DNA of 64,000 bases from Homarus americanus (lineage: Eukaryota; Arthropoda; Malacostraca; Decapoda; Nephropidae): positions 1-64,000 of the forward strand of contig NW_024754897.1 of assembly GCF_018991925.1 (NCBI RefSeq). The letters are read 5' to 3'. Shown in pieces: positions 9,646 to 21,346 of the stretch. A program made the position numbers and the translations under genes. Position 1 is the stretch's first letter; the number at the start of each line of letters is the position of its first letter. Below the pieces are notes generated by a model. It did no database searches. It was not told the origin of the DNA and saw only the letters and a program-made list of their open reading frames with translations.

Positions 9646-10850
9646 CTGTTTCGTTAGCGAAAATGTACATCTGAGGAAACTAACTTAACCTAACTTTAAC
9701 CTAACTTACCCAATCAATCTTAACCTTACTATAAGCTCTAACTTAATATATATGTAAAACTAACCTAACCTAACCTAATATAATCAACCTTAAGCTTGAT
9801 CTATTTTAGTCTAGTCTAATTTGCTTGTACTACGTAACCTAAAATAGCATAACTAATAATTAAACCAAACTTATTTAAACTAACAAGATATAAAAAATTT
9901 AACAAACTTGAAATTTTGATATTTTTTCATCTGAATGTATTTGGTTGATGCGATTTTGTAGAGTGGGAAATTCTCGGGGGAATTTTTTTCCACTTGTACT
10001 GGAATTTAATCTCTTATCTGCGTTACATTTTCCCAAGAACAACAACAAACAATGCAAAAAAAAGCTATAATCTTCTCATGCATTTTTCACAACGAGGTAA
10101 AGTGTGTGTGAGGGCGTCAAGTGCGTGAGTGTATCCGTAATAGACTTTGCTAGGCTTTAAACGCCCATCCCAACCTCAGCTGTTGGCGAAAATTTCCATA
10201 TACTCTCTCAAACACGCTCATCACTGCTAAAATATTTATGGGAAATCGCGCTCGATATCATTCCTGCGTTCGTAAAACTGGTTAAGTGTATTATGACGCG
10301 GGATATGATATGAGCGAGATAGGGCCTGGCTGGGATAAAATAAAGAATTGGGACGGTACATGATGCTGAAGGTGCCGGAAAGTAAACAGAATGGTTGTGG
10401 GTCGGTACGAGCAGCACATGCGCGCGCGGCAGCGTCGCTCCAGCTCTCACAGGCCAATTCTTATTTATTGACAATATTTCCTCAGTATTTACGTTAAACT
10501 CGGCTAAGTTATATATCTTGGGTAGGTATTCAAAAAAGGAAATATTATTTCGATTTATATTAAAACATAAGAAAGAAGATGAAAGAGGGTAAATATCATT
10601 CAAGAAATGAGGATTTGGCACCGGCGGGGCACTCGCTCAGTACAGCACAATGTTATCCTGCTGCCGAGTTAGTTTTCCCAGCAGTGTGGGAGACCCAGTG
10701 GTATTGAGTAGGCGTGTGCCGCTACCTCGCCGGTACGGGACCTGCGCGGGTGTGCCAGTGCTGGAATTACCTTGACCTTGTTCCACTCACCTGTCAATGA
10801 CCTTGCCTTCGTCAGAGGGGATAGATAACTCAGAGGAAATCAAATAGTGG
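9646..10850. other. No gene recognised; CCTAA tract at its left
   Basis: 9675-9790 holds degenerate AACCTAACTTAACCTAAC motifs. The rest is AT-rich to about 10620, then moderately GC-rich (10620-10800) without a supported exon. Opposite-strand frames at 10208-10621 have no recognisable domain and look random. Confidence 0.6.
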
Positions 10851-11215
10851 CTTAAAGTTATCGAAAGGGATTATTTTGCAGTGCCAAGGTACCATGATCC
10901 TCACCTGTGTAGGGAGGAAGGTGTTGGTGGTGTAGTGCCGCTTTAGCTGTGTCGTGGTGGTGCTGGTGAGGGCCACAATGCCTCCTGCCGCAGGTTGCTG
11001 GGTGGCCCTCGAAGTGCCACGAAGGGCCTTGGGTGCCAGGGAGTGTCTTGGATGCCACGGAGGGTCCTAGGTGGTGTAGAGAGACCTGGGTGCCATTAAG
11101 GATTCTGGGATGCCAGTAAGAGTTCTGGATGCCACTAAGGAAGGGCCTTGGGTGCCAAGGAACCTACTGGATGCCACGGAGCCCACTAGGTGCCATGGAG
11201 GGCTCTGAATTAGGT
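10851..11215. repeat. Degenerate tandem repeat around GGGTGCCA/GGATGCCA
   Basis: From about 11025 to 11205, units of roughly 25-35 bp carry GATGCCAC or GGTGCCA followed by an AGG.T..TGG block. The part before 11025 is unclassified. Confidence 0.6.
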
Positions 11216-11362
11216 TAAATTAATCTTAATAGTAACAAATAAGTAAAACAGTTATCACAAACAACAGTTATCATAGTAACCACCAACATAACACGTCTGT
11301 AATATTACCCTAGTGACGACAAATTATACTCAGCCTAAGATAACAAACAGCTTAATTAAGAT

Positions 11363-11430
11363 ATCACTCAGCTCATCACTCAGCTCATCACTCAACTCAT
11401 CACTCAGCTCATCACTCAGCTCATCACTAC
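11363..11430. repeat. 12-bp tandem repeat ATCACTCAGCTC
   Basis: Five copies plus a partial one. Because the unit is a multiple of three it gives a Ser/Leu-rich open frame that should not be called a gene. Confidence 0.93.
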
Positions 11431-12083
11431 GACAATTAATCAGGGAGATAAAAAAAATGTTAATTCACAGACACCCAAAACACGTGATAGAGTAAACATA
11501 CGAAATAACCATAAACAAGGCATAATTAACAGTAAACACATAATACAATAGTAAATATATGAAACAGTAAACATATCAAACAACAATAATCAGATAAAAC
11601 AACAATAAACACACAAATACAAAACTAACAATAAATAAAACAAAATTAACACTAAACATACACAAATTATGGTTGCTATGGTTACACTGTTTAACTAATT
11701 CCTCGTAGATACAAAGAGTTTGACCGTGTGATGATTGGCGTTATTTGTGGAGGATCGTGTGTGTACTATAATGTGTTTCTAAGGGCGTATGTGTTTGTAT
11801 GTGTCAGTATATGTGAGTATGTTGGGGGTGTGAGTATGTGTGTATGTATGTGAGCGAACCGTGTGATTTTAGAACTAGAGGGTATTATTGTATTACTCGT
11901 GTGTGTGTTTGGATGTATATATCTTTGTGTGAGTGTAAACAAGAGGTCAGTGTCCTCAGTATAACACCAGGAATTAATACATTGTTTGTATGTTTATAAC
12001 TGTATGATACGTTACAGTTACCAGTGTATCGTTGTTTCTTTTTATTTGACAACTTACTCGTTAAAATAGATCACTAAGATTTT
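11431..12083. other. No gene recognised
   Basis: A-rich (AAACA-type) sequence to about 11670, then GTGTGTATG-rich sequence. No domain or splice structure is visible. Confidence 0.6.
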
Positions 12084-12160
12084 CTAACCTAACCCCTAGG
12101 TAGCTTTAGGCCGTTTAATCATCAGGTGAAATAAACTGGGGTGGCTAATATTCAGGTGAT
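12084..12160 (+). repeat. Dispersed TTAGG-headed repeat, copy A
   Basis: It begins CTAACCTAACCCCTAGGTAG, continues with TTTAATCATCAGGTGAAATA, and ends GGCTAATATTCAGGTGAT. The same order of blocks occurs near 14522, 19159, 37538 and 45021. Confidence 0.75.
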
Positions 12161-12296
12161 TCATTACCTCGTACACAATGCGTATATAACCAGTCAGCTA
12201 TGTTTGTTTACGCAGCTACACAACACAGTCAGTCAACACGTCACTACCAGCTCGCTGAGGTGATCCATGGCCTTACTGCTTGTTGCTTCCTCCCTC

Positions 12297-13662
12297 TCCC
12301 TCACCAGGCAGCTGTACTCCCATCCCTCACCAGGCAGCTGTACTCCCATCCCTCACCAGGCAGCTGTACTCCCATCCTTCACCAGGCAGCTGTACTCCCA
12401 TCCCTCACCAGGCACCTGTACTACCATCCTTCACCAGGCAGCTGTACTACCATCCTTCACCAGGCAGCTGTACTGCCATCCTTCACCGCACGGCTGTGCA
12501 CCATCCTTCACCAGGCAGCTGTACTACCATCCTCACCGGGCAGCTGTACTGCCATCCTACACCAGGCAACTGTACTACCATCCTTCACCATGCAGCTGTA
12601 CTTGCATCCTTCACCAGGCAACTGTACTGCCATCCTTCACCAGGCAGCTGTACTACCATCCTTCACCAGGCAGCTGCCTACCATCAGCAGCTTCACCAGG
12701 CAGCCTGTACTACCATCCTTCACCAGGCTGTGCCTGCATCCTTCACTGAAACGCTGTACTACATCCTTTGCAGGCAGCTGTACTACCATCCTTCACCAGG
12801 CAGCTGTACTGCATCCCCTCACCAGGCAGCTGTACTACCATCTTCACCAGGCAGCTGTACTGCCATCTTCACCAGTAGCTGTACTACCATCCTTCACATA
12901 CAGCTGTACTACCATCCTTCACCAGGCAGCTGTACACCATCCTTCACCAGGCAGCTGTACTACCATCCCCTCACCAGGCAGCTGTACTACCATCCTTCCC
13001 ACCAGGCAGCTATGCTACCATCCTTCACCAAGCAGCTGTACTACCATCTTCACCAGGCAGCTGTGCTACCATCGCTTTACTGGCTGCCACCGCCCTCACC
13101 AGGCAGCTGTACTACCATCGCCACCGAGCAGCTGTACTGCCATCCTTCGCAGGCAGCTGTACTACATCCTTCACCCAGGCAACTGTCGCACCATTCTTCA
13201 CCAGGCAGCTGTGCTACCATCCTTCACCGACTGTACCATCACCACCAGGCAACTGTACTACCATCCTTCCACCAAGCAGCCTGTACTGCCATCCTTCACC
13301 AGGCAGCTGTACTACCATCCTTCACCAGGCAGCAGCTGTACTACCATCATACCGACCGCTGTACCACTGCACCATCCTTCACCAGAGCAGCGCTTGCTCA
13401 CATCCTTCACCAGGCAGCTGTACTGCCATCCCTTCACCAGGCAGTTGTACCGTCCCCTCACCAGGCAGCTGTACTACCATCCTTCACCAGGCAGCTGTAC
13501 TACCATCCCTCACCAGGCAGCTGTACTCCCATCCCTCACCAGGCAGCTGTACTCCCATCCCTCACCAGGCAGCTGTACTACCATCCTTCACCAGGCAGCT
13601 GTACTACCATCCTTCACCAGGCAGCTGTACTACCATCCTTCACCAGGCAACTGTACTGCTAA
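12297..13662. repeat. 26-bp minisatellite (CACCAGGCAGCTGTACTACC...)
   Basis: About 50 copies of CACCAGGCAGCTGTACTACC plus ATCCTT, homogeneous at both ends and more degenerate at 12480-13400. The unit lacks stops in all three forward frames, so overlapping frames of 491, 460 and 160 codons appear. They are arithmetic by-products of the array: three frames cannot all be a gene, and the 26-bp period simply cycles through them. Confidence 0.96.
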
Positions 13663-14417
13663 ACATTTTTATTAAACGAACTTCAGCATTTTTTTTAGCA
13701 TCTCAATGTTTATCAATTTTCAGTGTAATTTTTGTAACCTGTCGTGGTGGTTAATTTGTTTCTATTCATCGACACGGAGGGATATTGTATAAGGCTTATT
13801 TTTCATTATTAAACTCGATATGGAGGTTATAGTGCAATCTTGTGGGGGGGGGGGGGTTAGGTTACGTCGGGTTAGATTAGGTTAGGTTGGGTTAGGTTAA
13901 GTGAAGTTGGATTAAACTAGGTTAGCTTTAGTTCAGATTAGGCAGCTGTACTACCATCCTTCACCAGGCAGCTGTACTACCATCCCTCACCAGGCAGCTG
14001 TACTCCCATCCCTCACCAGGCAGCTGTACTCCCATCCCTCACCAGGCAGCTGTACTACCATCCTTCACCAGGCAGCTGTACTACCATCCTTCACCAGGCA
14101 GCTGTACTACCATCCTTCACCAGGCAACTGTACTGCTAAACATTTTTATTAAACGAACTTCAGCATTTTTTTTAGCATCTCAATGTTTATCAATTTTCAG
14201 TGTAATTTTTGTAACCTGTCGTGGTGGTTAATTTGTTTCTATTCATCGACACGGAGGGATATTGTATAAGGCTTATTTTTCATTATTAAACTCGATATGG
14301 AGGTTATAGTGCAATCTTGTGGGGGGGGGGGGGTTAGGTTACGTCGGGTTAGATTAGGTTAGGTTGGGTTAGGTTAAGTGAAGTTGGATTAAACTAGGTT
14401 AGCTTTAGTTCAGATTA
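13464..14417. repeat. Perfect 477-bp tandem duplication
   Basis: Unit 1 is 13464-13940 and unit 2 is 13941-14417, at a constant offset of 477 bp. Everything I compared is identical, including a run of exactly 13 G in both. Each unit holds several 26-bp minisatellite copies, a unique block of about 200 bp, the G run and a GGTTA tract. Confidence 0.93.
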
Positions 14418-14521
14418 GATTAAGTCAGTTTAGGTTAAATAAGGTCAGGTCTATTTAGGTTAGTTTATTTTAGGTTAAGTCAGGTTAGGTTAAGGTTTGT
14501 TCGATTAGGTTTAGTTATTTT
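13858..14521. repeat. Degenerate GGTTA (telomere-like) tract
   Basis: GTTAGGTTACGTCGGGTTAG-type sequence appears in both units of the duplication and continues to about 14521. (TTAGG)n is the arthropod telomere motif. This is an interstitial, diverged form. Confidence 0.8.
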
Positions 14522-14585
14522 AGGATAGGTTAACATAATCATGACGTGACACAAGTTATAGGGGCTAATTTTCAGGTGATCCAAA
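14522..14585 (+). repeat. Dispersed TTAGG-headed repeat, copy D (diverged)
   Basis: It has AATCATGACGTGACACAAG in the place of ATCATCAGGTGAAATAAG, then GGGGCTAATTTTCAGGTGAT and CC. It follows directly on the GGTTA tract. Confidence 0.6.
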
Positions 14586-14907
14586 TGTCCTCCTGAAACA
14601 CGAAAACATATAATACATTTCAGTAATAAGATTGTCATCGTTGTTCCTGTTATTATACCAACATTACACATTTGTTTATTATACAATTGTTTATTATACA
14701 TTATGCATAAATTTTAATACTTTTAACGTGGTTCTTGTTTTTATTATGTATAGTGAACTTTTTTGTAACTTTATTGTGTACAAAGTTATTTAAAAACAAG
14801 TTACAATGTTGGTTTGTGTTGTTGACAATTAAAAGTTATGATAATGTTGAAATAATATCGGTGCGTTTCAAAGTTTGTTTTTATTTTATATACTGTACTG
14901 TTATCGG

Positions 14908-14910
<3 letters not shown>

Positions 14911-14976
<66 letters not shown>
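14911..14976. repeat. (ATT)n microsatellite
   Basis: An uninterrupted run of about 22 ATT triplets. Confidence 0.97.
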
Positions 14977-15208
14977 GTGACCCGGAAAATTAGTTTATCT
15001 TCGTAATTCTTAAATATAAATGAAAAACGTCAACAATAAAAAGCTTTCATGAAGTAATGTTGAATATTAATGTAACAGTTAAATAAAATGGAACAGTCGA
15101 GGTTAGTCGGAACACAGCCGCTATACTGGTATGGGTAACTTACAGTATAAAGGTTAATCTACTAATATTACACTAGTCCGCTTTATGATAGGCCTATTGT
15201 GATTCATG

Positions 15209-15565
15209 GGATGACCTCTCTCTCTGTCTGTCTGTCTTTTCTCTTCACTGTATTTTATTATTCACCTTTTCTTCTCCTTCCCTGCTTTCTCTTTCTCTCC
15301 CACTACATCTTCCTTCATCTCTGCCTCTTCCTTCATCTGTCTCTTCCTTCATCCTTACCTCTTCCTTCACCTACCTCTTCCTTCACCTACCTCTTCCTTC
15401 ACCTACCTCTTCCTTCATCCTTACCTCCTCCTTCCCCTCTACCTTTATCCCTGCCTGTTTCGCCCCCTTCCTTCACCCTTATCTCTTCCTTCATCCTTAC
15501 CTCTTCCTTCTTTCCCATCTACCTTCATCCCTGCCTCTTTCATCCCTTCCTTCATCCCTGTCCCT
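15209..15565. repeat. Polypyrimidine minisatellite
   Basis: Strand-asymmetric CT-rich tract with imperfect units such as CTTCCTTCACCTACCTCTTC. The apparent 133-codon frame is repeat-derived. Confidence 0.85.
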
Positions 15566-16096
15566 TCCTGGTCATAATACAGGACAGTAATAAGCCGTAA
15601 CAAACTCCTACGTGCCCAGCTATGCCCAGGACGTCTTACTACACAAGTTAGGGTCTGCCCAGGTGTATTTTATGCCCTAACATCTGTTCCTGCTTTTAAG
15701 GGAGAGTGGCAGGGGGAGGGAAGGGAAGGGGGAGAGGGAGGGAGGGGGTGAGGGAGAGAAACAGGGTCCTTTAGAGTTTAGATGTTTTCTCTCTGTCTCT
15801 TTACTGTCTTGTTCTGATGATGTATCTGTCTGTGTGTCTTTCTGTCTATGGACTTTATTTTATCATTTATTCCGTCTATCTCTCATTCTTTTTTTAATTT
15901 ATCTATGTTAATTTTTTGCTTTATCCTTTTTTTCCTCTCTCTCTCTCTCTCTCTCGGCACCAAATGACTAAGAACATTCTATTAAAGATGTTTACTTCAA
16001 GGAGTTAGTAAATATATTTGTTTATATCGTGTCAGCTGATTGGGGGTACGGTGAGGGGGGTGTCACGTGTGCAGGGAAGCCCCACACTGAGTTGCT
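15566..16096. other. No gene recognised
   Basis: Includes a purine run at 15700-15770 and (CT)n at 15938-15954. No ORF or signal is supported. Confidence 0.6.
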
Positions 16097-16262
16097 GAGG
16101 GTGAGGTAAACATTCAACCATCCCACCCACGACCACGCCCATTCACCCACGACCACGCCCATTCACCCACAACCACGCCCATTTACCCACGACCACGCCC
16201 ATTCACCCACGACCACGCCCATTCACCCACAACCACGCCCACCCTACCACGACCACGCCCAC
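16097..16262. repeat. 20-bp tandem repeat ATTCACCCACGACCACGCCC
   Basis: About eight copies, with CGACC/CAACC variation. Confidence 0.95.
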
Positions 16263-16477
16263 ATTTGTACCTTTGTTTACCTCTTAGTAATTGCATCTGT
16301 ACCTCTACCTGTACTCGATACCTGTAGAACTACTTGTATATATACCTTTACTAGTAACTGTAGCTACACGTACCCTATAACTGTACCTGTAATCCTACCT
16401 GTATTTAATTTTCATATCATAATTAAAGTTATTTAAAATTGATGAAAAACTCGTCGAGGAAGAGGATGTTCCCAGGG

Positions 16478-16712
16478 TCCCTCCCCCCCTCCTACCCACC
16501 TACTTCCTCTCCCCCTCTCCTACCTCCCTCTACCTCCCCTCCTTCCTCTCTCTCTCCTCTCCTCCTCTCCCTACCTCCCTCTCCTTCTCCTCACCCCTCT
16601 CCCTCCCTCCCTCTACCTCCCTCCCTCCCTCTCCCTCCTACCTCCCTCTCCCTCTCTCTCCTCCTCCCCTCCCTCTCCTCCCTCCCTCCCCCTCTCTCTC
16701 CCTCCCTCTCAG
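16478..16712. repeat. Polypyrimidine tract (CCTCCCTCT-rich)
   Basis: Almost pure C/T on the plus strand for about 235 bp. Triplex-prone. Confidence 0.9.
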
Positions 16713-16795
16713 GAAATTATTTTCACGCTCGGGTAATGTAATGTTTTTCAATTTATTACGTGACCAATTTATCAAGTGTATTGTATGACCATAGT

Positions 16796-17040
16796 GATGA
16801 TGATGATGATGATCTTATCAAATATGAAGATAAGGCTGATGACAATAGCAATAATAATAATAATAATAATAATAACAACATCAAGCGTTCCAATAATGTG
16901 TGGGAGTCACGTGGCTGTGTTTATCGTCCATGAACCAAACTCTTTGAGAAAACCAACTCGTGTGTGCAATGATTAAAATAAATGACTAATTTTATTACGG
17001 TATCTGCAATATATAAAAAATGCGTTGGTATTAGATATTG

Positions 17041-17088
<48 letters not shown>

Positions 17089-17107
17089 CTGTAGGAATAT
17101 GGAAGTT

Positions 17108-17142
<35 letters not shown>
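16796..17142. repeat. Microsatellite cluster (GAT, AAT, CA, GT)
   Basis: (GAT)n at 16796-16812, (AAT)n at 16850-16873, (CA)n at 17041-17085 and (GT)n at 17111-17140. Confidence 0.95.
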
Positions 17143-17143
<1 letters not shown>

Positions 17144-17162
17144 GGGTCGTCTGATTTTCAAG

Positions 17163-17570
17163 GATCATTTACTCTCCCTCCTCCCTTGTAGCTCCCACCC
17201 TCCTTTCTCCCTTATATCTCCTACCCTCCCTCCTCACTTATATCTTCCACCCCCCCTCCTCCCTTATGTCTCTTGTCCTCCCTCCTCCTTATATCTCCTA
17301 CCCTCCCTCCTCCTTATATCTTCCATCCCCTCTCCCACCTCCTCTCCTCCCCTATATCTCACCCCTCCCTCCTCCTTATATCTCCTACCCTCCCTCCTCC
17401 CTTATATCTCCCACCCTCCTCCTCCTTATATCCTCCCTCCTCCTTATATCTCCTACCTCCTCCTCCCTTATATCTCCTACCCTCCCTCCTCCCTTATATC
17501 TCTACCCTCCTGCTCCAGTCTCCTACCCGCCCTCTTCCTCTCCACCCCCTCCTCCCTCTCCTCTTTCACG
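17163..17570. repeat. Polypyrimidine minisatellite with TATATCTCC
   Basis: Repeats of about 25 bp of the form CTCCTTATATCTCCTACCCT. All three forward frames are open; none is a gene. Confidence 0.92.
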
Positions 17571-17659
17571 TCAATGCTGTTGCGTCTCGTGTCAAACCTG
17601 AACTCTCGCATGTTGGTGTGTAATTTCTCCAACGCTTACTGACACACGCACGTTATTTT

Positions 17660-17660
<1 letters not shown>

Positions 17661-17722
<62 letters not shown>
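17661..17722. repeat. (GT)n microsatellite
   Basis: A run of about 31 GT dinucleotides. Confidence 0.97.
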
Positions 17723-17724
<2 letters not shown>

Positions 17725-17847
17725 ATAAAAATGCTTAAAATATACCTTTTTTTTTTAATTGGAAATGATGTGTACACGATAACTTTAGTATAGATGAACA
17801 AAATACAGATTTGAAGTTAATATTAACAGTATTTACGCACAACCTAA

Positions 17848-18015
17848 CCCTTCCCTCCCACTCCAGGGTCTCTCTTCCTTTACCCTTCCCTTCCCTCCCA
17901 CTCCAACTTCTCTCTTCCTTCACCCTTCCCTTCCTCCACTCCATCTCTCTCTTCCTTCACCCTTCCTTCCTCCCACTCTAACGTCTCCCTTCCTTCACCT
18001 TCCCTTCCCTTCCCC
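17848..18015. repeat. Polypyrimidine repeat
   Basis: Units of about 35-40 bp containing TCTCTTCCTTCACCCTTCCC and CTCCCACTCC. Confidence 0.88.
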
Positions 18016-18120
18016 AGCTACTCCATGATGACCCACCACGCCCACACACACACACACACACTCACCCGAGACAAGTCGACCCAATTGAAGCTGTTGGCAT
18101 AAGATAGTTAACTCCTTCCG

Positions 18121-18345
18121 GGGAGAGGAAGGAGGAAGCTGGAAGAGGGAGAGGAGGAGAAGCTGGAAGAGGGAGGGAGAAGGGGAAACTGGAAGAGGGA
18201 GAGGGGAGGAAGGGAGAAGCTGGAAGAGGGAGAGGGGAGGAAGGGGGAAGCCGGGAAGAGAGGAATGGAAGGAATGAGAAAGCTGAAGTGAGGTGGAGGG
18301 GGGAAGGGCGAAGTGAATGAGAGAGTGGAGAGAGAAGGAAGTAGA
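18121..18345. repeat. Polypurine minisatellite
   Basis: GGAAGAGGGAGAGGGGAGGA-type units with GAAGCT spacers. It is purine-rich on the same strand where the tract about 100 bp upstream is pyrimidine-rich, giving an abrupt strand switch. Confidence 0.9.
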
Positions 18346-19158
18346 TACGAAATAGAAGAGGTGGTAGACGGTGTGTGTTGGGAGGGTGAGGGTAGTGGGT
18401 ATGTGTTGTCAGTTTTCATCAAGGTGTCAAGACGTGACATCATGTACATCTACAGCTTGACAGAGGAGGGGTAAGAGGGTGAGGGGTGAAGTGAGAGTAG
18501 AGTTAAGGGGGAGGGAGGGAGGGAGGGAGGGAAGGTGGTCATGCGTCGACAAGGTGACAAGAGTGGCGTGACATGACATAGTATGGCATCCTCTTGAGCC
18601 GTTTGATAAGGGGAGGTACAGCTCGTGGGATTATGAGAGTAAGGAGCACTCAAGCGAGAGTTATTTTGAGGGTTTAAGTAGTTGAAGATGAGGGCCAGGT
18701 GGTGGTGGTCGGTGAAGGTCACTAGTCCAATGTCACCAGGTACACTAGAGGCACCGTGTGGGGTACCTACGTGAGTGCAGTTACTAATTATATATACACG
18801 GGGTACACCAGTGGTTTTCTCTCCTCGAGTGTACATTATAGTTGTCTGGTGGTAACCCAAGGAAAAAAAAAGAGTTAGTAAGAGATGTTGATGAGGGTGG
18901 ACTGAGAAAGGGAGATAGATAGATAGAAGAGAAATATAGCGCCAGAGAGTTACGGCGGAAATAATTACCACGGTTAAGTTTTACTGAGTATGACCTTTGA
19001 CACAGTTCTCGTTAGTGTCTGTAGGGAGGGAAGTGCCCTTTAGTGCCTCGGAGTTACCAGACTCAAAATATTTGATTTTTTTTTTTACCTCAATTTGACA
19101 GTCCCCCAAAATCACGTGAAGATTATCCCGCGCTTATTTTGCTTAAAGATTAACCACA
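18346..19158. other. No gene recognised
   Basis: Includes a (GGGA)n run at 18508-18531. A minus-strand 173-codon frame (18450-18971) shows no domain. Confidence 0.55.
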
Positions 19159-19249
19159 CTAACCTACCCACTCACCTTAGGTAGCGTTAGGGTAATTAAT
19201 CATCAGGTGAAATAAGCTATGGGGAGGAGGTAATCTTCATGTGATCCAA
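19159..19249 (+). repeat. Dispersed TTAGG-headed repeat, copy B
   Basis: CTAACCTACCCACTCACC, then AGGTAGCGTTAGGGTAATTA, then ATCATCAGGTGAAATAAGCT, then TAATCTTCATGTGATCCAA. This is the fullest copy. Confidence 0.8.
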
Positions 19250-20320
19250 TAATTCTTCCCTGTTACAGTTTTCCCATCTGGTTTAGGTCTTCAACAAGCA
19301 GTGTCCACAACGTCGGGGGCGGTGTTGTGCCTTACGTCTTGGTGCGCTGCCAAAAACGATATGCCTCTACTACGTTGGTGTGAGAGTAATGCAGCTCGAT
19401 CCAGATTTTTCAAAGATTGGTGTGACGAAGTTTATTTTCCCGTAACTAGAGACGAGAGAACAGGTCCTAGTAACAGTAGAGTCTCAGGGTAGTTTCGATG
19501 TCATTTAAAATCTTGGTTCTGTTTCATCACCCGAGAAACGCACTGTACTTCCTTCCATTTTTAGCAGGAATTACTGTGAAACGTAGCGTGTTTGTAGTAC
19601 TGTACCTTATGTGTTGTACTTACGATATGGAAACATAGCATGATTTGAAGTACTTCCCTCTGGTGAAACTTCAGGCTTCAGACCCGTGAATAAAACAAGA
19701 AAAATTATTAATTTAAAGGTGATGGCCGGGTGTGTGTGGGGCTGGCAGCGACTGTGATGGTGGTGTGCCCGTGACCTTGGAGAGCCAACAACGTTACTGT
19801 CGTTCGTCGTGCTCGGTGGCCCCTCTCACTCACTCTTCTTGCACACGTTGTTGTTATCTACAGCCACGACCCGTCAAACACCACAAAAACAATCACCTAA
19901 TTAACCCTTTCCCTGCGTGGTGAGGACGTGGGGAAGGCAACCTCAAGTAGGGGGAGAGTGATTGTAGTAAGGGAGGTAAACATGAACGGCGGCGGACAGT
20001 CCTCTCCCTCCCTCTCTAGCACGACCACCAGACCCGCCCGCCTCGGCCATATCGATCGCCACCACCCAAGGAAGTTTAGAGTGTACGACGGAGTGGATGT
20101 GTGGTCCTCCTCCTCACCCTTCACCCTCTACCACTGCCCCCCAAATCTTCTGGGTCATGACTGTCCTCACCTCTTCCTCTCTGTCCCTCTCCTGGCCTCG
20201 TGCTTCATGACGCACCTTCCTCACCTCTCATTCCTCCTCTTTTGGTTCATGAGGTTGCCCCAACTCCCCTCCCGGGCCTCATTGTTATCATGACACACCC
20301 ACCACCTCCCTCTACCCTCC
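19250..20320. other. No confirmed gene; a doubtful GC3-rich frame at 19982
   Basis: An ATG at 19982 (context AAACATGA) opens about 100 codons with G/C-ending codons at first (MNGGGQSSPS...), but the frame then runs into a CT-rich low-complexity tail with no donor I can defend. It could be a 5' exon or chance. Confidence 0.3.
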
Positions 20321-20339
20321 CTCCTGTACCTCCTGATTC

Positions 20340-20562
20340 ATGACTCAGCCCCACCTCCTGCCACTCTCACCCCTCCTCACCACCCCCACCCTCCCCACCA
20401 CTCCCACCTCCCCACCACCCCCACCCTCCCCACTACCCCCATCCTCTAACCCAATTAAAGGCTCAACTCAGATGATACCGAGATAAAATACATACACTAC
20501 ATACATACATACATACATACATACATACAGTACATACATACATACATACATACATACAATAT
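20340..20562. repeat. CCCCACC-rich tract and (ACAT)n
   Basis: A C-rich repeat (CCCCACCCTCCCCACCA) occupies 20350-20450, and ACAT/CATA tetranucleotides 20500-20560. Confidence 0.93.
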
Positions 20563-20583
20563 GAAATTTTTATAATTTACATA

Positions 20584-20700
20584 ATTTACACCGGTACGAA
20601 GTCTGTCTCATCTAGCTGTGAATAGGTACCAAAATGTACAGAAGGAGAAATAAAGGCGGTCGAGTACCTCCTTGTGTACTGACCAAAGGCGAAGTCTGCA
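20584..20700 (+). repeat. SINE-like dispersed repeat, copy 1
   Basis: It shares with 27985-28130 the ordered blocks AGCTGT.AAT.GGTA, GAGAAAT, GTCGAGT and CCTCCTTGTGTAC, with a gap of about 14 bp. Confidence 0.6.
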
Positions 20701-21049
20701 GGGTACTGTGTCCTTAAGAGTCACTTGGATTTACGGGACACAATTTTACTACTACCACTACCACTACAACTATTTTTACTACCATGACTACTACTAAGAC
20801 TACTACTAATACTTTCAAAATTTATAATAACAGTAATAACAACAATAACAGTATCAGTCACCAATAACAATACTTTAAATTTTCCCGCCAAATACTGCCA
20901 ACCAATCAATGATCAGCACCACAGCGATGCCTTAGTCATATATCACCATGTTATTGGCTACACGGAGGCGATAGACTGACCAATAATAACGAACATCTGG
21001 CGATATCATATCTCTTAGACGACTTATAACTGTCATTTATGTTGTATGA
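20701..21049. other. No gene recognised
   Basis: Contains loose ACTACT/ATAACA triplet-like repeats at 20742-20870. Confidence 0.6.
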
Positions 21050-21260
21050 CAGCTGGGGGTGGGTTGTGGTGGGTCAGGGTTAGGGTGAGCTGGAGTGGGT
21101 TGTGGTGGGTCAGGGTTAGGGTGAGCTGGAGTGGATTGTTAGTGAGTTGTGGAAAATCGGGGAAAGGTTAGGGTGAGTCGTGATGGATTACCGTGAATTG
21201 GGATGGGGTGTGGTGGGCTGTGGTGGGTCGTGGTGGGTCAGAGTGGGTTGAAATGGGATG
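21050..21260. repeat. Degenerate G-rich repeat with GGGTTAGGGT
   Basis: A unit of roughly 52 bp with GGGTTGTGGTGGGTCAGGGT and TAGGGTGAGCTGGAGTGG is duplicated at 21060-21130, followed by degenerate GGGTYGTGGTGG copies. Confidence 0.8.
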
Positions 21261-21307
21261 GGTTGCTCTGGAACAATAATTGGTTTAGTAGAATTGATGC
21301 TTTTGGG

Positions 21308-21309
<2 letters not shown>

Positions 21310-21342
<33 letters not shown>
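21310..21342. repeat. (GA)n microsatellite
   Basis: A run of about 16 GA dinucleotides. Confidence 0.96.

Positions 21343-21346
<4 letters not shown>

Noticed and set aside
12200..12290. TATATAA, then ATG 12200 and a hydrophobic start at ATG 12267 (MALLLVASSLSL), resembling a promoter and signal peptide
   Set aside because: Both frames run straight into the 26-bp array, no initiator is correctly placed, and no conserved protein follows.
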